Origin: Apostichopus japonicus
Taxonomy: Eukaryota > Echinodermata > Holothuroidea > Aspidochirotida > Stichopodidae
Assembly: GCF_037975245.1 (NCBI RefSeq)
Contig: NC_092570.1
Location: 6,055,001 to 6,119,000 of the forward strand
Length of the DNA stretch: 64,000 bases
Direction of reading: 5' to 3'
The number at the start of each line of letters is the position of its first letter. Positions within the stretch are counted from its first letter, which is position 1. The translations under genes were made by a program, and so were the position numbers. The notes under the pieces were generated by a model that saw nothing but the letters and a program-made list of their open reading frames with translations, searched no databases and was not told the DNA's origin. Shown piece after piece: positions 10,620 to 22,050 of this stretch.

Positions 10620-12925
10620 ATTTGAACTTTATGGGCTGGGTCGGAGAGACACGTGGCTGGACGGTGAAAGGAAGGTAGCTTGTTATTAGGGTTGCATGAG
10701 GTGATAAGTGGTGGTGATGGTGTTGGTGAGTGGCGGCTGGCTTCAACGGTTGGTTCCGGTTCTATACAAATTTGGAGGCTAGATGGACTTATTTTCCCAA
10801 TGACGGTGTGGCTGTTTGTAGAAAAAGTTTGGTTGGACGATTTCTGTTCTGCAAATACGGTAGCTGAGGTCCCCAAATATCCATATCTAGGCCGGTGATG
10901 GGAGTCGTGTCCAGGACATAGGGTGTATGTGTTTTTTCTCGGTGAGATGTGTAAGAACGGCCACTTTGTCGGGGAAGTTGTCTCTAAGTTGATTTAGTAT
11001 CTCGTTCACTGATGGAATGTTGGCAATGGTGGTTACTGTTTCACAGTTTGTATCCTGCGACAGATGGTAGGCGATTATGCTTGCTCTGCTTTGAGTGGCT
11101 TCAAGTTGTTATGTTTTGTAAGTGGTAATTTGGGCTAATGTGCCGCATATTCGAAGAGTGGTCTGATCTTCATCTTGTAAATCTCCATAGTTGTGCTTGG
11201 TGATGCTAGCGGGTGCTCTTCAGTTCCGGTATTTCTGAGAAGTAGTCTGGCACGTTGTTTGACTTTTCCTTGGTTGAGACGATGTTGGTACCCAAGTTTG
11301 AGCCGGTTGTCGATGTGTATTCCTTAAAAGCTAACTTGGTTGGTCACAGGAATGATGGTGTAATTGAGTTTGAGATGGCTTTCTACCTCTAATTCTGTTT
11401 CGTTTGGCGATGTAGAGAATCTGGAATTACAATGGTGGCGGATTCCCATATCTTTGGAATGTGCCCGATCTTGAAAGAAGCTGTGTATAGCACACTGAGT
11501 GCGTCAAGGAGTATATGTGGAGCTGCTATTAAATGTACTGGATACCATATCCGCCTGCTGATGTGTTGGACGCATGTTTTAGAATAATGCGGATGTCTTC
11601 TGTGTGGTTTCCTGGATTATTATTGGTCTAGATGTGAATCCTGTAAAGGGACCAATTTGCTTCTTTATAGTTAGGTCTAAAAGGAAGTAATGTTGTTTTA
11701 GTGGTGATGTTGGGATGAAGGATTTCGGGTCTATGCTCTGAACCAAGGTCTTCTCCGACGTGTAGAGAGTTGTCAAGTTGATAGATTTTGCTGGATGTGA
11801 GGATATAATCCAGTTGTTCTTGTTCCTCGTAGTCTGTGTAAGGGTATCTGTAGGTTCACCGGTATTAAAGCAAATGAGGTTGCTGACTGACAAAAGTTTA
11901 TTGAGCTGGATCCCTGCATTCTTGGTTGACCGGCACCCCAGAGTCGTGTGTTTTGCGTTGATGTCTCCAGTGATGATTTTCTTTGTGTTGCTGCTAATTG
12001 AATGAAGGAAATCACTGGGAATATGTTTTGATGGACTGAAATAGACACACAGGACCATGACTTGTTTTCCGTTGTTGGAAGTGATGTTGATGGCCGCTGC
12101 TACTCCACCTTGGTCGGTGTAGGTGTTGATGATGCTATTGTTTTTGTCTATTTCTGTGTTCTGTGATGTTAATGTTTTTCATGACTGCGACGATGATTCC
12201 TCTGGTGTCTGCAGGTCGCCTGAGAAATTTGGTAGGCGATTGTGAAGTGTTTCGTTGAAGCATGCTACGTTGATATCCATATTGTTCATATAGTACTGTA
12301 CTTCTTGTAATTGTCGTTGATAGCGTTGACGTTGAATTGCTTATTCTAAGTTTTTCGGCCATTTATTTCTGCTTCTTCTGTTTCCACATGTTGGTGGGTG
12401 GTGGGGTTTCCATGGAGCGGCGTCTAAGGGCTGTTTGCAGGTCGGAGTCTATTAGGTTAAGCCCCATGTGTATCTTTAGTTTGGTGGTGATGGTTGTTAC
12501 AATGTTCTTATCACTGGAAACGGATGACCGAGTGCTGGAAGGGAGTACTGAGATCAATATATCTGCGATTATGATGGCGAGGTTTTCTTTCATGTCATTT
12601 AGCTGCTCTGTGCTGTTTTGTAGCAATTGCTGTTTTGTAGCAATTTTGTAGCAATTTCGTAATTTGTGAATGTGTAGTTGGTTGGTTTCTGGTGTTGTTG
12701 TCTTCTGGTGGGTGGTGAAGTCTGTCCGGAAAGTTCCTTGGTGTACTTGGAACATCCTCTATAACTAGATATATGTCCTATGTGGCAGTTTGCACATTCC
12801 GGTCGTTCTCTGGGCTTGGTGCTTTCGGCTAGGCTGTGTTTGCCGCACACCTGATGCATGTCTTACGGTGGGTACATTCTGAGACTAGGTGGCCGAATCA
12901 CATACCATTCTGGCACTGGATGGCT
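10620..12925 (-). mobile_element. Jockey/CR1-type LINE, 3' portion (ORF1 zinc knuckles, endonuclease, RT remnants)
   Basis: Read on the minus strand from 12925 downward: first a CCHC-type segment (CQNGMRFGHLVSEC, then CIRC), the end of an ORF1 nucleic-acid-binding protein. Next comes an apurinic-like endonuclease (11579-12362) with GDINAKHTTLGCRSTKN and a later NW motif. Then there are degenerate reverse-transcriptase pieces around 11450 (GHIPKIW...ATIVIP) and 11170 (MEIYKMKIRPLFEYAA). The RT catalytic core is absent between these, so there is an internal deletion. Its ORF1 5' part continues at 22.05-23.3 kb beyond an inserted LINE. Confidence 0.7.
11579..12362 (-). pseudogene. LINE endonuclease (EEP family) fragment
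   Basis: The open frame contains GDINAKHTTLGCRSTKNAGI, the D-N-A-x-H core of LINE apurinic endonucleases, followed by an NW segment. Upstream in a shifted frame (12135-12362) are further N-terminal endonuclease residues. Frame breaks show it is not functional. Confidence 0.7.
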
Positions 12926-12930
12926 GTATT

Positions 12931-14073
12931 ATTTATTATTATTATTATTTATCAAATTTATATAGCCCTCTTTCCATGCTAAAGCATGTTCAAGAGCGCT
13001 CTACAATGACAACGAAATGACAAAACCCTTAAAACTTGAATATGAAAAATAAACTTGACACAGCTTAAATATTACTTTAAAAAATGTGTATGTATAAACG
13101 AAAGAATACTTTTAGCATAAATATAGATTCACAGTGAAATTCCCAAAAAGAAAAAAAGTGAGTTTTAAGTTAATCTTAGTAACAAAATAACAAAACTCCT
13201 TAAAATATGTATACGAAAAGTAAAATGGGAGCAGCTTGAATATTAATATAGGAATATATATGTATCTATAAAGAAAAATTTAAGGAAACAATATAGATTT
13301 ACAATGAAATTCCTAAAAAGAAAGAGTGAGTTTTAACTAATTTTTTAAAAGTGGCTAATGTTTTGGCAACACGGATATTATTTGGCAGCTCATTCCATAG
13401 CTTGCTAGCAGCAAAGTTAAATTTTCTGTCGCCGTATGTAGCAGTCCTTACTCTAGGGACTACTAGTGTAAGGGCATTGGCCGATCTCAATGTTCTGTTA
13501 GGTTTATACACAGTTAGCAAATCAGTTAAGTATTGAGGTGCTTGAAATGAATTGATTTATATGCATGTACTAATAGTTTGAACTCGACACGACGGTGAAC
13601 AGGCAGCCAGTGAAAATCTCTTAAGACAGGTGTGATATGAGAGAAACGCAAAGTTCTGGTGATTATACGTGCCGCGGTGTCTTGGACACGTTGCAGCCTA
13701 TTCAAAGTCGATTGTGGTGCACCAAAAAGCAGCGAGTTGCAGTAATCAAGACGGAAGGTTAATACGGCATTCACGAGTGATTTGGTTGCATCGTCAGTTA
13801 AGTAACGCCTTATGTGACCGATATATCAAAAACTCGCGTATCCAGACCTACAAACACTCTTAACTTGTTGGGACATATTCAGATGAGAGTCAAATATTGC
13901 ACCAAGTTTTCTTACCGCTGGGGTAGGTGTGATAACAGAATCGCTGATATTAAACGTTATTGCCACAGTTTTTGTTGCGCTAAGTCTAAAATAACATCAC
14001 TTCCGTTTTAGCAGGGTTCAGCTTTAGCTTATTATTCTGCATCCAATACTCGATATCAGCTAAGCATTCAGAT
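12931..14073 (-). mobile_element. L2/CR1-like LINE, 3' segment (RT C-terminus and 3' end)
   Basis: The minus-strand reading from 14073 gives SECLADIEYWMQNNKLKLNP and, after frame breaks, LDYCNSLLFGAPQSTLNRLQ, then HITPVLRDFHWLPVHRRVEF, and FAASKLWNELPNNIR. These are standard C-terminal landmarks of L2/CR1-type reverse transcriptases. The element ends in an (ATT)n tail at 12931-12952, the LINE 3' terminus. The upstream half of the same copy resumes at 20136, so the intervening 6.06 kb is an insertion. Confidence 0.85.
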
Positions 14074-14089
14074 CCCAGATAACATCATG

Positions 14090-14590
14090 CTAGCGGTCCA
14101 CCGGCGGCCCGCCAGCTGCACCACTGGCGGTCCACCGGCGTTGAAAGCCGGCGGAACGCCAACGATTTGGCCGGCTTTAATCCGTCGGTCCGCCGGCGAC
14201 TACGCCAGAAGACCGCCGGAGAAACGCCGGGGTACCGCCGGTGTACCGCCAGTGTTCCACAAGCAGACCGCCGAAGAAACGCCAGTGTTCCACCAGTAGA
14301 CCGCCAAAGAAACGCCAGCGTACCGCCGGTGAACCGCTGAAGAAACGCCAGCGTTCCGCCGGTGTACCGCCAGTGTTCCACCCGCAGACCGCCGAAGAAA
14401 CTCCAGCGTACCGCCGGTGTTCCACCAGTAGACCGCCAAAGAAACGCAAGCGTACCGCCGAAGAAACGCCAGCGTACCGTCAGTGTTCCACCAGCAGACC
14501 GCCGAAGAAACGCCAGTGTACCGCCGGTGTACTACCAGCACACCGCCGGAGAAACGCAAGCTTACCACCGAAGTACCGCTGAATTTCTGT
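14090..14590. repeat. Left subterminal tandem array of the TIR element
   Basis: GC-rich units containing ACCGCCGGTGT, GTTCCACCAG and CCGCCGAAGAAACGCCAG repeat many times with a spacing of about 30-60 bp. The array is open in several frames on both strands, which explains the spurious open frames here. Similar CGGTCCGYYGGCGG blocks recur in the right array. Confidence 0.85.
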
Positions 14591-14913
14591 CAGAGAGAGC
14601 CACTGGCTATCCACTAGCTAATATGGCGACCTGCTAGCCCAAATCTGGTATTCCGCCAGCAACCCGCTAGGCAGAGATCTTCACATGAATTGCTAACCAA
14701 ATATCTGTGTCTCGGCAAAAAACTGTTTGGGGTGTACTACTAGAACAGAGCTATTGGTCTACCTGCATATTTTACTGAATTACACATGCGGTTACATATG
14801 AAGAAATCATGACGGACACAGTGAAATAAGTTGCTATCATTTTATTACGCCTATAAATTACAAAGCGAGAAAATGAGTTCCAGCGTTAAATATTGCAACA
14901 GCAGTAAAGAAAT

Positions 14914-15045
14914 TCACTCGTCAACTGTTTGTGGTGTAGTCAGAGATTTTCGCCCTCCCTCACAATCAGATGCATCCTTCAGAAATCTCACCACCGCCGC
15001 CTGAATATCAGATGAAGTCGATTGTGCAGTTCCTCCGTACAGCTT
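14914..15045 (-). CDS. DUF4806-like gene, last exon
   Basis: Acceptor ATTAACAG, exon start 15045, stop TGA at 14914-14916: 132 bp, 44 codons including stop. It encodes KLYGGTAQSTSSDIQAAVVR followed by FLKDASDCEGG, resembling the C-terminal helix of the DUF4806 domain. An AATAAA signal lies at 14841-14846, about 70 bp past the stop. Exon phases fit with the next exon (phase 0). The function of DUF4806 is not known to me. Confidence 0.55.
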   Translation of the reverse strand, partial: KLYGGTAQSTSSDIQAAVVRFLKDASDCEGGRKSLTTPQTVDE

Positions 15046-15903
15046 CTGTTAATACGAAACACATTACGCAAAACATTACATAAAAGACTGCATTCTACAC
15101 AAGCAATAAAATGAAGCCAATAATAGGTTACCCGATACTTATAGCTAGAACAGTTACTACTGTTCATGTTCCACAATCATACATCAGTTACTACTGTACT
15201 GTGCTCGTAACACAGTAGCATGTGTTACAGGTGGTACGTGGCAAGTTTTTTTGTAAATGCAAATTTAAAAACAAATGATAATTTACAATTATAAAATTTG
15301 AAACATTAAACATTAAAATTACTGCAAATTTTCACCTGTCTGACTCTTAGTTCAACGTGTCACAGCTTTTTGATAATTACTGTGCCAACTGTAACACTAG
15401 CTATGAGTATCGGCTGGGTCACACAATATGATCACAATTGGTTAGGTTAAACTACATTATTCACATTTTCACACATTTACCATTTTTTCAGTGATATACG
15501 AAATATTTCCTTTGCCTTTGACAGTCACCTTCTTTCATTTTATACTGAACACATGCATTACTGTTGCAAATCCAGGTCCCATCAATTGGGAAAGAAAGTG
15601 ACAATGGACTGGTCAATAAAATCATATGGTGAATTAACTTTAAAATCAATGCTGAATGCTGCTTTTCAACTGCATCTGAAACAACACATCTTACATCAAC
15701 ATAGATTTGTAGTAACTATTTTAAATGACCAGAATTCAATGTATATTAAAGCAAGAATTCTCGTTGAAGGGGTGTTACATTGAAAAGTTGACCGATCCAT
15801 GAGTCAAATGCACAACCCCTTCCCCACAACTCAAGGTTCTCTTCACTGCTGCTGAAAACAAAAATGACACATATAAACTCACTTTCAATTATGTATTTCA
15901 TAC

Positions 15904-16044
15904 ATGTAGCTTCGCAAAGGCTGTTTTCCCAGTGGTACATGTCCAGTTCAGTGTTGTAGCAACTGCATTTGCCAATACATCACCAAGGATTCTTTTAACG
16001 CACTCCTTCAACGTGTTGCCACCAAGAATTGATAGTCTTTTCTT
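15904..16044 (-). CDS. DUF4806-like gene, penultimate exon
   Basis: Acceptor TTTCAAG (exon start 16044), donor GTATGA (exon end 15904): 141 bp, 47 codons, phase 0 on both sides. The translation KKRLSILGGNTLKECVKRIL continues GDVLANAVATTLNW, matching the DUF4806 pattern of a 'GG..LK.CVRRIL...L.N..A...NW' helix pair. This is the best domain evidence for the gene. It lies wholly within the TIR element and on the opposite strand to the window numbering. Confidence 0.6.
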
Positions 16045-16502
16045 CTTGAAACAACAAAAAGAAAGAAAAGTTAATCAGAAACCATTCAATAATTATTATA
16101 CAAACAGAAATATTCAAGTTATTCTATTTCATCCCACACTTTGGCATCTTTTGCTAATTTCTTATCAATATTTTAAGAGGAACTAGTAATGCAGTGCTGC
16201 AATGTTCCTTTCTGAGTCCAGTCAAAAACAAGATTGATTTAACAGCCCACTTTTGTAGAATGCACCGCAATGTAAAACCATTTCTGGCCAAACTCTTGTT
16301 ACCTAAATGCTTTCATGTCTGTTACTACCTTCGAGTTTTAATTGTCTCCCCGGAAAAGGAAATTAGCCCCTCAGGAAATATTTTATTTTGTACAGACCAC
16401 TGACACAATAAAACCTGGCTTCAAATTTATAATGATAAACTAACATTACACTCTGGAAAACTGTTTTCTTATTACTTTCCTTACACTTTTAAACTGACTT
16501 AC

Positions 16503-16600
16503 CAAATATCTTTCCAAAGCCTTGTTTGTTTCAATAGAGTCATCCAGGCTATTAAATACCTCCAAAGATCCCACAGGAATAGTAATGCGCTGGCTTCTAA
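16503..16600 (-). CDS. DUF4806-like gene, internal exon
   Basis: It ends at a strong GTAAGT donor (16503) in phase 0. The coding frame RITIPVGSLEVFNSLDDSIE then ETNKALERYL is typical of the 'P..t.eel..le..l' segment that precedes DUF4806 domains. The start at 16600 (acceptor ACTAAG) is chosen because it is the only one that avoids an in-frame TAA and matches the phase-1 donor of the upstream exon. That start is less certain than the end. Confidence 0.5.
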
Positions 16601-16796
16601 CTTAGTTCCTGAAAATCCTGATCTGGAAAAATTGATAAATTGTGATTAAATCTGCTGACTCCATCTTCCTCAAAAAACAACAACAACAACAGCATACTTT
16701 GGTGTTTGCATACTGCAAATTAAAGTTAACAGTAAATAAGTTCACAACAACATATTGTGCAGGAGAGGAATGGCTATCTGTCGCTCCTTTATATAC

Positions 16797-16960
16797 TTAG
16801 AATCCTTTCACTATTAACTTCAACTGTGTCATCATGCAGCTCAAAGTTGTTATCATTATTGCATGTTTCTTGTAAAATAGTGTTGACATGCCCATCAACC
16901 TCATTTTGTATTTTCCTTCTCAGGGATTTCACATGAGTCATTTTTTCCCCTGTTGATCTA
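16797..16960 (-). CDS. DUF4806-like gene, upstream exon (partial gene)
   Basis: A polypyrimidine tract plus GCAG acceptor precedes 16960. The frame reads RSTGEKMTHVKSLRRKIQNE and continues acidic and polar to ILQETCNNDNN. A GTATAT donor after 16797 gives phase 1, consistent with the next exon. The exon starts in phase 2, so at least one more 5' exon should exist upstream (17-19 kb), but I could not identify it. Confidence 0.4.
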
Positions 16961-19400
16961 CTGCAAAAAAAGAACCAAAAACAACAACCTAGAGCTCTTC
17001 ATTCTGTATCCATTACTTACAATGGGCATCACCCCTTCAATTAATTTTTTTTTTTTGGAGAACTTCATACAGTGTCCCTATATAAGGTCAAATTTACATC
17101 ATCAAATACAGACAAATCATGTTATTTGTTACTTTGTCTGCAGAGCTTTTTAAACAGAATAACAACTGGTAATTACCCTCCTGCTTGCCCAAAGTTGTAT
17201 CTACTTTCATTCCCATTTAATTCACCTGGGAATACAATAGAGGGGCAAATTGAACCTAAACTACCTCCACTAACTATGCTTTCAATGATTTATTGCCAAG
17301 GAATTTAAACAGTTGTCCCCGCAACACTGTAAACTTTTAACCCTTTAAAGTAACTTAGTGTTAAATAGTGGCACGCAATACAGACATAGCATAGAGGCAG
17401 TTCAGCTATTGGGCAAATAAACTTTACTATAACTGAGGATCACTTCAATGTAGGCAGTTATTTTCTTGGAAATCATGCGCAGAATGATTCACCAGAAACT
17501 GAGCACATGGAATAGACCCAATGCAAATATTTCAAATTAATAGTAGCCAAGACAAAAAGCAACAAAAAGAGATAAGGCAGCCACAATTTTTTTAGAAGCC
17601 GAGAGGCTAGATATGAAATATTTTTCATTATCGTGTTGGTTGGTATCACCAAGGGCGTATAAACCGGGGGGCTAGGGGGCGCCAGCCCCCAGTGAAAAAT
17701 GTGGAGGGGCGGAAGTATCATTCCGCCCCCCCCCCCCGCTTCGCAAGTCAGAAAACCCCTTTTTCATTTCGAAATGAGAAAAAAAATCTCATTTGGAACA
17801 CCAAATTGCATCTAAGGCCAGGTGAAAATACAAAATTAAGTTTACAAAATGGAGTGGTTGTTGAAGTGAGCCATATTGCACCCTCCCCCAGGCCGGCCAT
17901 CAGTCTTCAGCCCCCCACTCAAAAGTACCTTCCTACGCTACTGGGTATCACTATACTCCACAGGAGTACTGATAAACTATGATGACGATGATCTATTGAT
18001 CTCCAAAATGCTTAATTTGTCACATAAACTTTGAAGCCTAAGTACTAAACATGAAATCCAAAAAGATTTAACCACCAACCCATTCCTGATATTAAAAACA
18101 ACCATACTTATATTATTATTAATAAGGTTTTAACATTGAGTCTTTACCTTCTTAACTAGGCCTAGGGGCCTAGCTATAAACAAATAAAACAGTACATTAT
18201 TTCTTAAAAAAAAAAATGGATGACCATGATTTTTCAGTACTGTAACATACCAAATGATTTAAAACTAGGCCTAGGCCCCTAGTACTAGTGTACTACTAGT
18301 AGTAGTAACTAGTACTAGTATAGTAATATGTATATCAGAATATGATATTTAAAATTAGGAGGAAGCCTTCCATGGTCATCTAGTAATATTTACAGTATTA
18401 ACCTTCTGCAGATAACAGTTTTCTTCGAATACAGTCAGCAAACAAATGTTTCGGCATAACATTGCATAACCTAGCTATTATACAAACAACGGTTATTAGT
18501 TTACCTTTATGTGTGATCGTTATTGCTCAGCCTTACACAATTAACACCTACAAATGTAGGCTATGTGTAATTCATACACCGCGAAAGGCTTCTCATTAAG
18601 CGATACATTCTAGCCTAACGCTAGATTACGTCTAAGTTTATTTAAAAAATAGTTAATTCAAATACTTGCGAAATCAATTATGTACAACTGTCAACCCTTA
18701 GTAAGAAAAAACAGGTACATACCTCTTAAGCAAATTTGTATCTGCAGACTGCAAGTACTTTCAAAAGAATAGATCAGGATATCCAACACCGAAAGAGTTG
18801 TAACGGATTACGAAAGCGACCGCTTTTCAAACTAGCTGCTATATCTGAGGACACTGAGCATTGCGGTTTAGCGATTGGATGCCAGTTATACTAGGCTCGT
18901 TCGATCAGTGAAAAATGCTTTCTGAACTGTTTTCTCTCAACTACGCTAAATTGTTGATTAATAAATACTTCTTGAGATAGTTGAAATTTATTAAAGTATT
19001 TGGATATCGCTTATAACGTTATTGCTCAATATTTATTTCAGAATTAAAATTTGTTGAAAATATTATTCTGTAAGTGTTCCTGTGGTTAAGGGTATTACCC
19101 GCCCATTTTGCGCAAATGCTTGCCAACATTTCTTCATGTGGTATCCGTCAGACTCGCTCGATCAGTATTTTTTTTCCTTTCAAATATTATGTAGTGTATG
19201 ATAATAGGCCCTATATTACATTGGATGGTAAGCAAAATTTAACTACTTTGAGTTAGCTCAATCTTTAATTACCTTATAGTTATTGGCGAAAATAGGTTTT
19301 AGGAAAATATTATTCTGTTAATTGTGCCAGTGTGGTAAGGTAACTTCCCGCCAATTCTGCACAAAAGCTATCCAATATTTCCTCCGGCGGTACTGCTGTC
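16961..19400. other. Interior of TIR element; possible 5' introns of the DUF4806-like gene
   Basis: Apart from the MITE at 17650-17943, this AT-rich DNA shows no supported exon. Two diverged copies of a segment beginning GAAAATATTATTCTGT (about 19056 and 19300) form a 245-bp-spaced duplication. Confidence 0.5.
17650..17943. mobile_element. G-rich hAT-like MITE, copy 2
   Basis: The ends are CAAGGGCGTATAAACCGGGG and (inward from the right) CAGTAGCGTAGGAAGGTAC. It is flanked on both sides by the 8-bp direct repeat GGTATCAC (17642-17649 and 17944-17951), a clean target duplication. It is the reverse-oriented relative of 1904-2257. The 8-bp duplication and CA...TG ends suggest the hAT superfamily. 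It is inserted inside the TIR element, so it is younger than that element's arrival. Confidence 0.85.
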
Positions 19401-19689
19401 TGCATTCCGCTGGACTTACAAGCCAGCTGTAATATCTATCGGTCCGTTAGCGGACCACCAGCCGTTGCCTAATAACGTATTAGCCCATGCAGCCGCACCT
19501 AAACCTGGCCTACACTAATGTACACAAAATCAAAGTATTCTTAATTTTTCTCTCCACAGGAACAAATATATACAATAGCACAGGTAAAATAGTTTAATAG
19601 AAACTCATCTTTAACTAACCTTTCACATAGAGACTTAAGATTTTGGACAGACCCGATGGTCAATGTGTATGTGAGCTTGTATAATATTT

Positions 19690-20130
19690 GTGGGAAATTT
19701 TCTACGGCGTTACGCTTTCGGTCTGCTGTCGGAATTCTGCTAGGTTTTTCCAAGCAACAATGTCTATCGGTCCGTTGGCGGACCTCCAGCGTGTAACCAC
19801 CGGCTCTTATACGACGTCGATACGCTGTTGGTCCGCTGTCGGCAATACGCTGGTTTTTTCCAAGCAGCAATGTCTATCGGTCCGTTGGCGGACCTACAGC
19901 GTGTAACCGCCGGCTTTTTTACGACGTCGATACGCTGTTGGTCCGCTGTCGGCAATACGCTGGGTTTTTCCAAGCAGCAATGTCTATCGGTCCGTTGGCG
20001 GACCTCCAGCGTTTTACCGCCAGCGTTTTTACGCCAGCGGACCGCCAGTGTGATGCGTGCAGCAATGTCTATCGGTCCGTTGGCGGACCTCCAGCGTTTT
20101 TACGCCAGCGGACCGCCAATGTGATGCGTA
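19690..20130. repeat. Right subterminal tandem array of the TIR element
   Basis: A unit of about 119 bp containing CTATCGGTCCGTTGGCGGAC, then CTCCAGCGTGTAACC and TACGACGTCGATACGCTG, repeats three to four times, the last copies shorter (about 75 bp). It shares the CGGTCCGYYGGCGGWCC block with the left array. Long open frames on both strands here are products of the repeat. Confidence 0.85.
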
Positions 20131-20135
20131 CTGGG

Positions 20136-20545
20136 ATATACTTGATGCATTGCTTTCTTCTGTGCATCCTCAGCGTTAGGTTTAAACGACACATACTACT
20201 GTGTGTCGTCAGCATAAAAGTGGTAGTTTAATCGGTCACGTCAAATAATATCGCCCAACGGTGCTGTATACAAATTGTACATCTATGGACCTAAAACTGA
20301 ACCTTGAGGCACGCCTTGCTTCAAGATGACAGGTTCAGAATGATGATCACCAGTGGTCACAACTTGTTAGCGAACGAAGAGGTATGATGACATCAGAGCA
20401 AGGCATCTCCAGTAACGCCAAATGTGTACTCGAAACGTTGCAGCATGGTTTTGTGGTCGAGAGTGTCAAAGGCTGCCGATAAATCGAGCATATTTAACGC
20501 GGTTACATATTCGTTGTCCAGGGATGATAGGAGGTCGCTCTGTAC
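20136..20545 (-). mobile_element. L2/CR1-like LINE, middle segment (RT catalytic region)
   Basis: The minus strand shows HFYADDTQ (the RT YADD catalytic box) near 20200 and MLDLSAAFDTLDHKTMLQRF near 20460. It contains in-frame stops and frame breaks. It continues leftward at 14073 and rightward, across a solo LTR, at 21263. Confidence 0.85.
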
Positions 20546-21262
20546 TGTTATGACATAGTGATACCATCTCTTTGATGTTACCGAAACACTCCATCGAGAC
20601 ACCTTACAGGCCCCTTATATATTTATCTAGGTCATGGATTCAGTTTTCCCACGAGAATTTTTAACTATCTTATTGAATCTTGTTACAGGGCCTTTTCCCA
20701 AAATAGATTCCATTGTGTCTGTAGAACATTCCAGAACGTTCTTCTCACGTGGTATGGAAGTTTCCATAAGAAAGGGGATGGACTTCCAAACTCCCAACCA
20801 ATCAGGGCAGATCAGTGCCAGCGCACTTGTTTTTATATCGTTAAGTTAATACAGGATGGTCAGGTTATTGGCTGCCTTCTGATTATGCGCAGAGGGATTT
20901 CGGTAGAGTAAGGTATAAAAGGGGGCATTGGTCCTCATGTTCTGCACTCCGTCATCAGTTCGTCGCTTCGTCATTGCTTCGTCACCATTTCATCACTCCT
21001 TCTAATTGCGTAATTGACGGAGTCAAATCATTGTAATTTAGTTTTATTTGTAAAGAGAATCGACAGAGAAGAAATTATACCGAATCAATAATCAAATCCT
21101 ATCTCGTCAAATTGTTTTTCTTTGTGAACTCATTGTTTTCTCCCGTTCGAGACATCTCCTGAAGAAGCATAAATACGGCATCAAGATAACCCCAGTACCT
21201 TTCTATCGCGAGTCCCGATATAGTATTACTATCGGAGGAGCCGAGCTCGTCACAATATGACA
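20546..21262 (-). mobile_element. Solo LTR of the Gypsy family seen at 38.7-47.9 kb
   Basis: A 717-bp sequence beginning TGTTATGACATAGTGATACC and ending CACAATATGACA is closely similar over its length to the LTRs at 38681-39394 and 46530-47856. It is flanked by the 4-bp direct repeat GTAC (20542-20545, 21263-21266). A single LTR with a target duplication and no internal region is the product expected from LTR-LTR recombination. It interrupts the L2-like LINE. Confidence 0.9.
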
Positions 21263-22050
21263 GTACGTTAAGCAGTGCAGTCTCTGTTGAATGTAATTTT
21301 AGGATATGCAGACTGCATCGTCTCGTTTAGGTTGTTGGTTGTAAGATGGTGTTCAAAACGGGCATCTACTGCTTTTTCCAACAATTTAGAGACGTATGGA
21401 AGGTTGGATGTTGGCCTGTAGTTGTTGAGGGTGTTCTGGTTAAGTCGTGATTTCAAAAGCGGCATGATCTGTGCACACTTGAAATTATTAGGAACGCAGC
21501 TGCTTCAGAGGAAGGCGTTAACAATGTCGGTTATCAGAGTAAGTAGCTGATCAGCTAGCCCCTTTAACAACTAGGTTGGTAAAGGGTCGAGTTTACATGA
21601 CTTTGAAGGTGACTTGGTAATCACGACTTCAACTCCGCTTCACTCGCTGGCTTAAGCTGATCGAGAGGTACTAACTTTGTTGCACTATTAACGCTATGGT
21701 TGGTTCTCGTTCGCCTGTCGTTTTCAAAATTATCGCGAATTTTGTCGATCATGTCGTCAAAGAACCTGCTGAATAATTTTGCAGAAGGCATGTGTCTTTG
21801 TCGTCGCATAACAGATGCTTAACCACATTGAAAATTCCCTATTGGTTACGTTCGCATGCAATGATCTTCTCTGAGTAATAAGTCACTTTGGCATGCTTAC
21901 GTAATTTATTCATTTTAACGCAGTTATCCCGATATATCTGGTGGTCAACTGTCAAACGACTTTTTTTTTGCCATTTTCGTTCCAATTTGCGCTTTGTGTG
22001 TTTGGCTTCGTGCAGTACGTCGCAATACCATTGACTACCCTGGTTTTCAT
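21263..22050 (-). mobile_element. L2/CR1-like LINE, 5' segment (RT N-terminus)
   Basis: Minus-strand segments LNNYRPTSNLPYVSKLLEKA (about 21420) and SAKLFSRFFDDMIDKIRDNF (about 21770), and upstream RKLERKWQKK (about 21980), are the region before and at the start of an L2/CR1 RT. The copy is 5'-truncated near 22050, where it abuts ORF1 of another LINE. No endonuclease domain is left. Confidence 0.8.

Larger units (their letters stand above)
14074..20135. mobile_element. 6.06-kb TIR DNA element with embedded DUF4806-like gene
   Basis: The left end reads CCCAGATAACATCATGCTAG and the right end, read inward, CCCAGTACGCATCACATTGG; both continue into CGGTCC. They form imperfect terminal inverted repeats of about 26 bp. 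AT lies immediately outside both ends (14072-14073 and 20136-20137). The flanks are the two halves of one L2-like RT, so the element boundaries are independently supported. GC-rich subterminal arrays lie at both ends. I find no recognisable transposase, only a multi-exon minus-strand gene (14914-16960). The superfamily is not assigned; a 2-bp AT duplication would suit ISL2EU-like elements, but that is a guess. Confidence 0.75.

Noticed and set aside
14085-14637. Overlapping Arg/Gly/Pro-rich open frames on both strands
   Set aside because: They come from the GC-rich subterminal array of the TIR element and are open in several frames at once.
19541-20231. Open frames of about 70-110 codons on both strands
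   Set aside because: They fall in the right subterminal array of the TIR element and repeat with its period.
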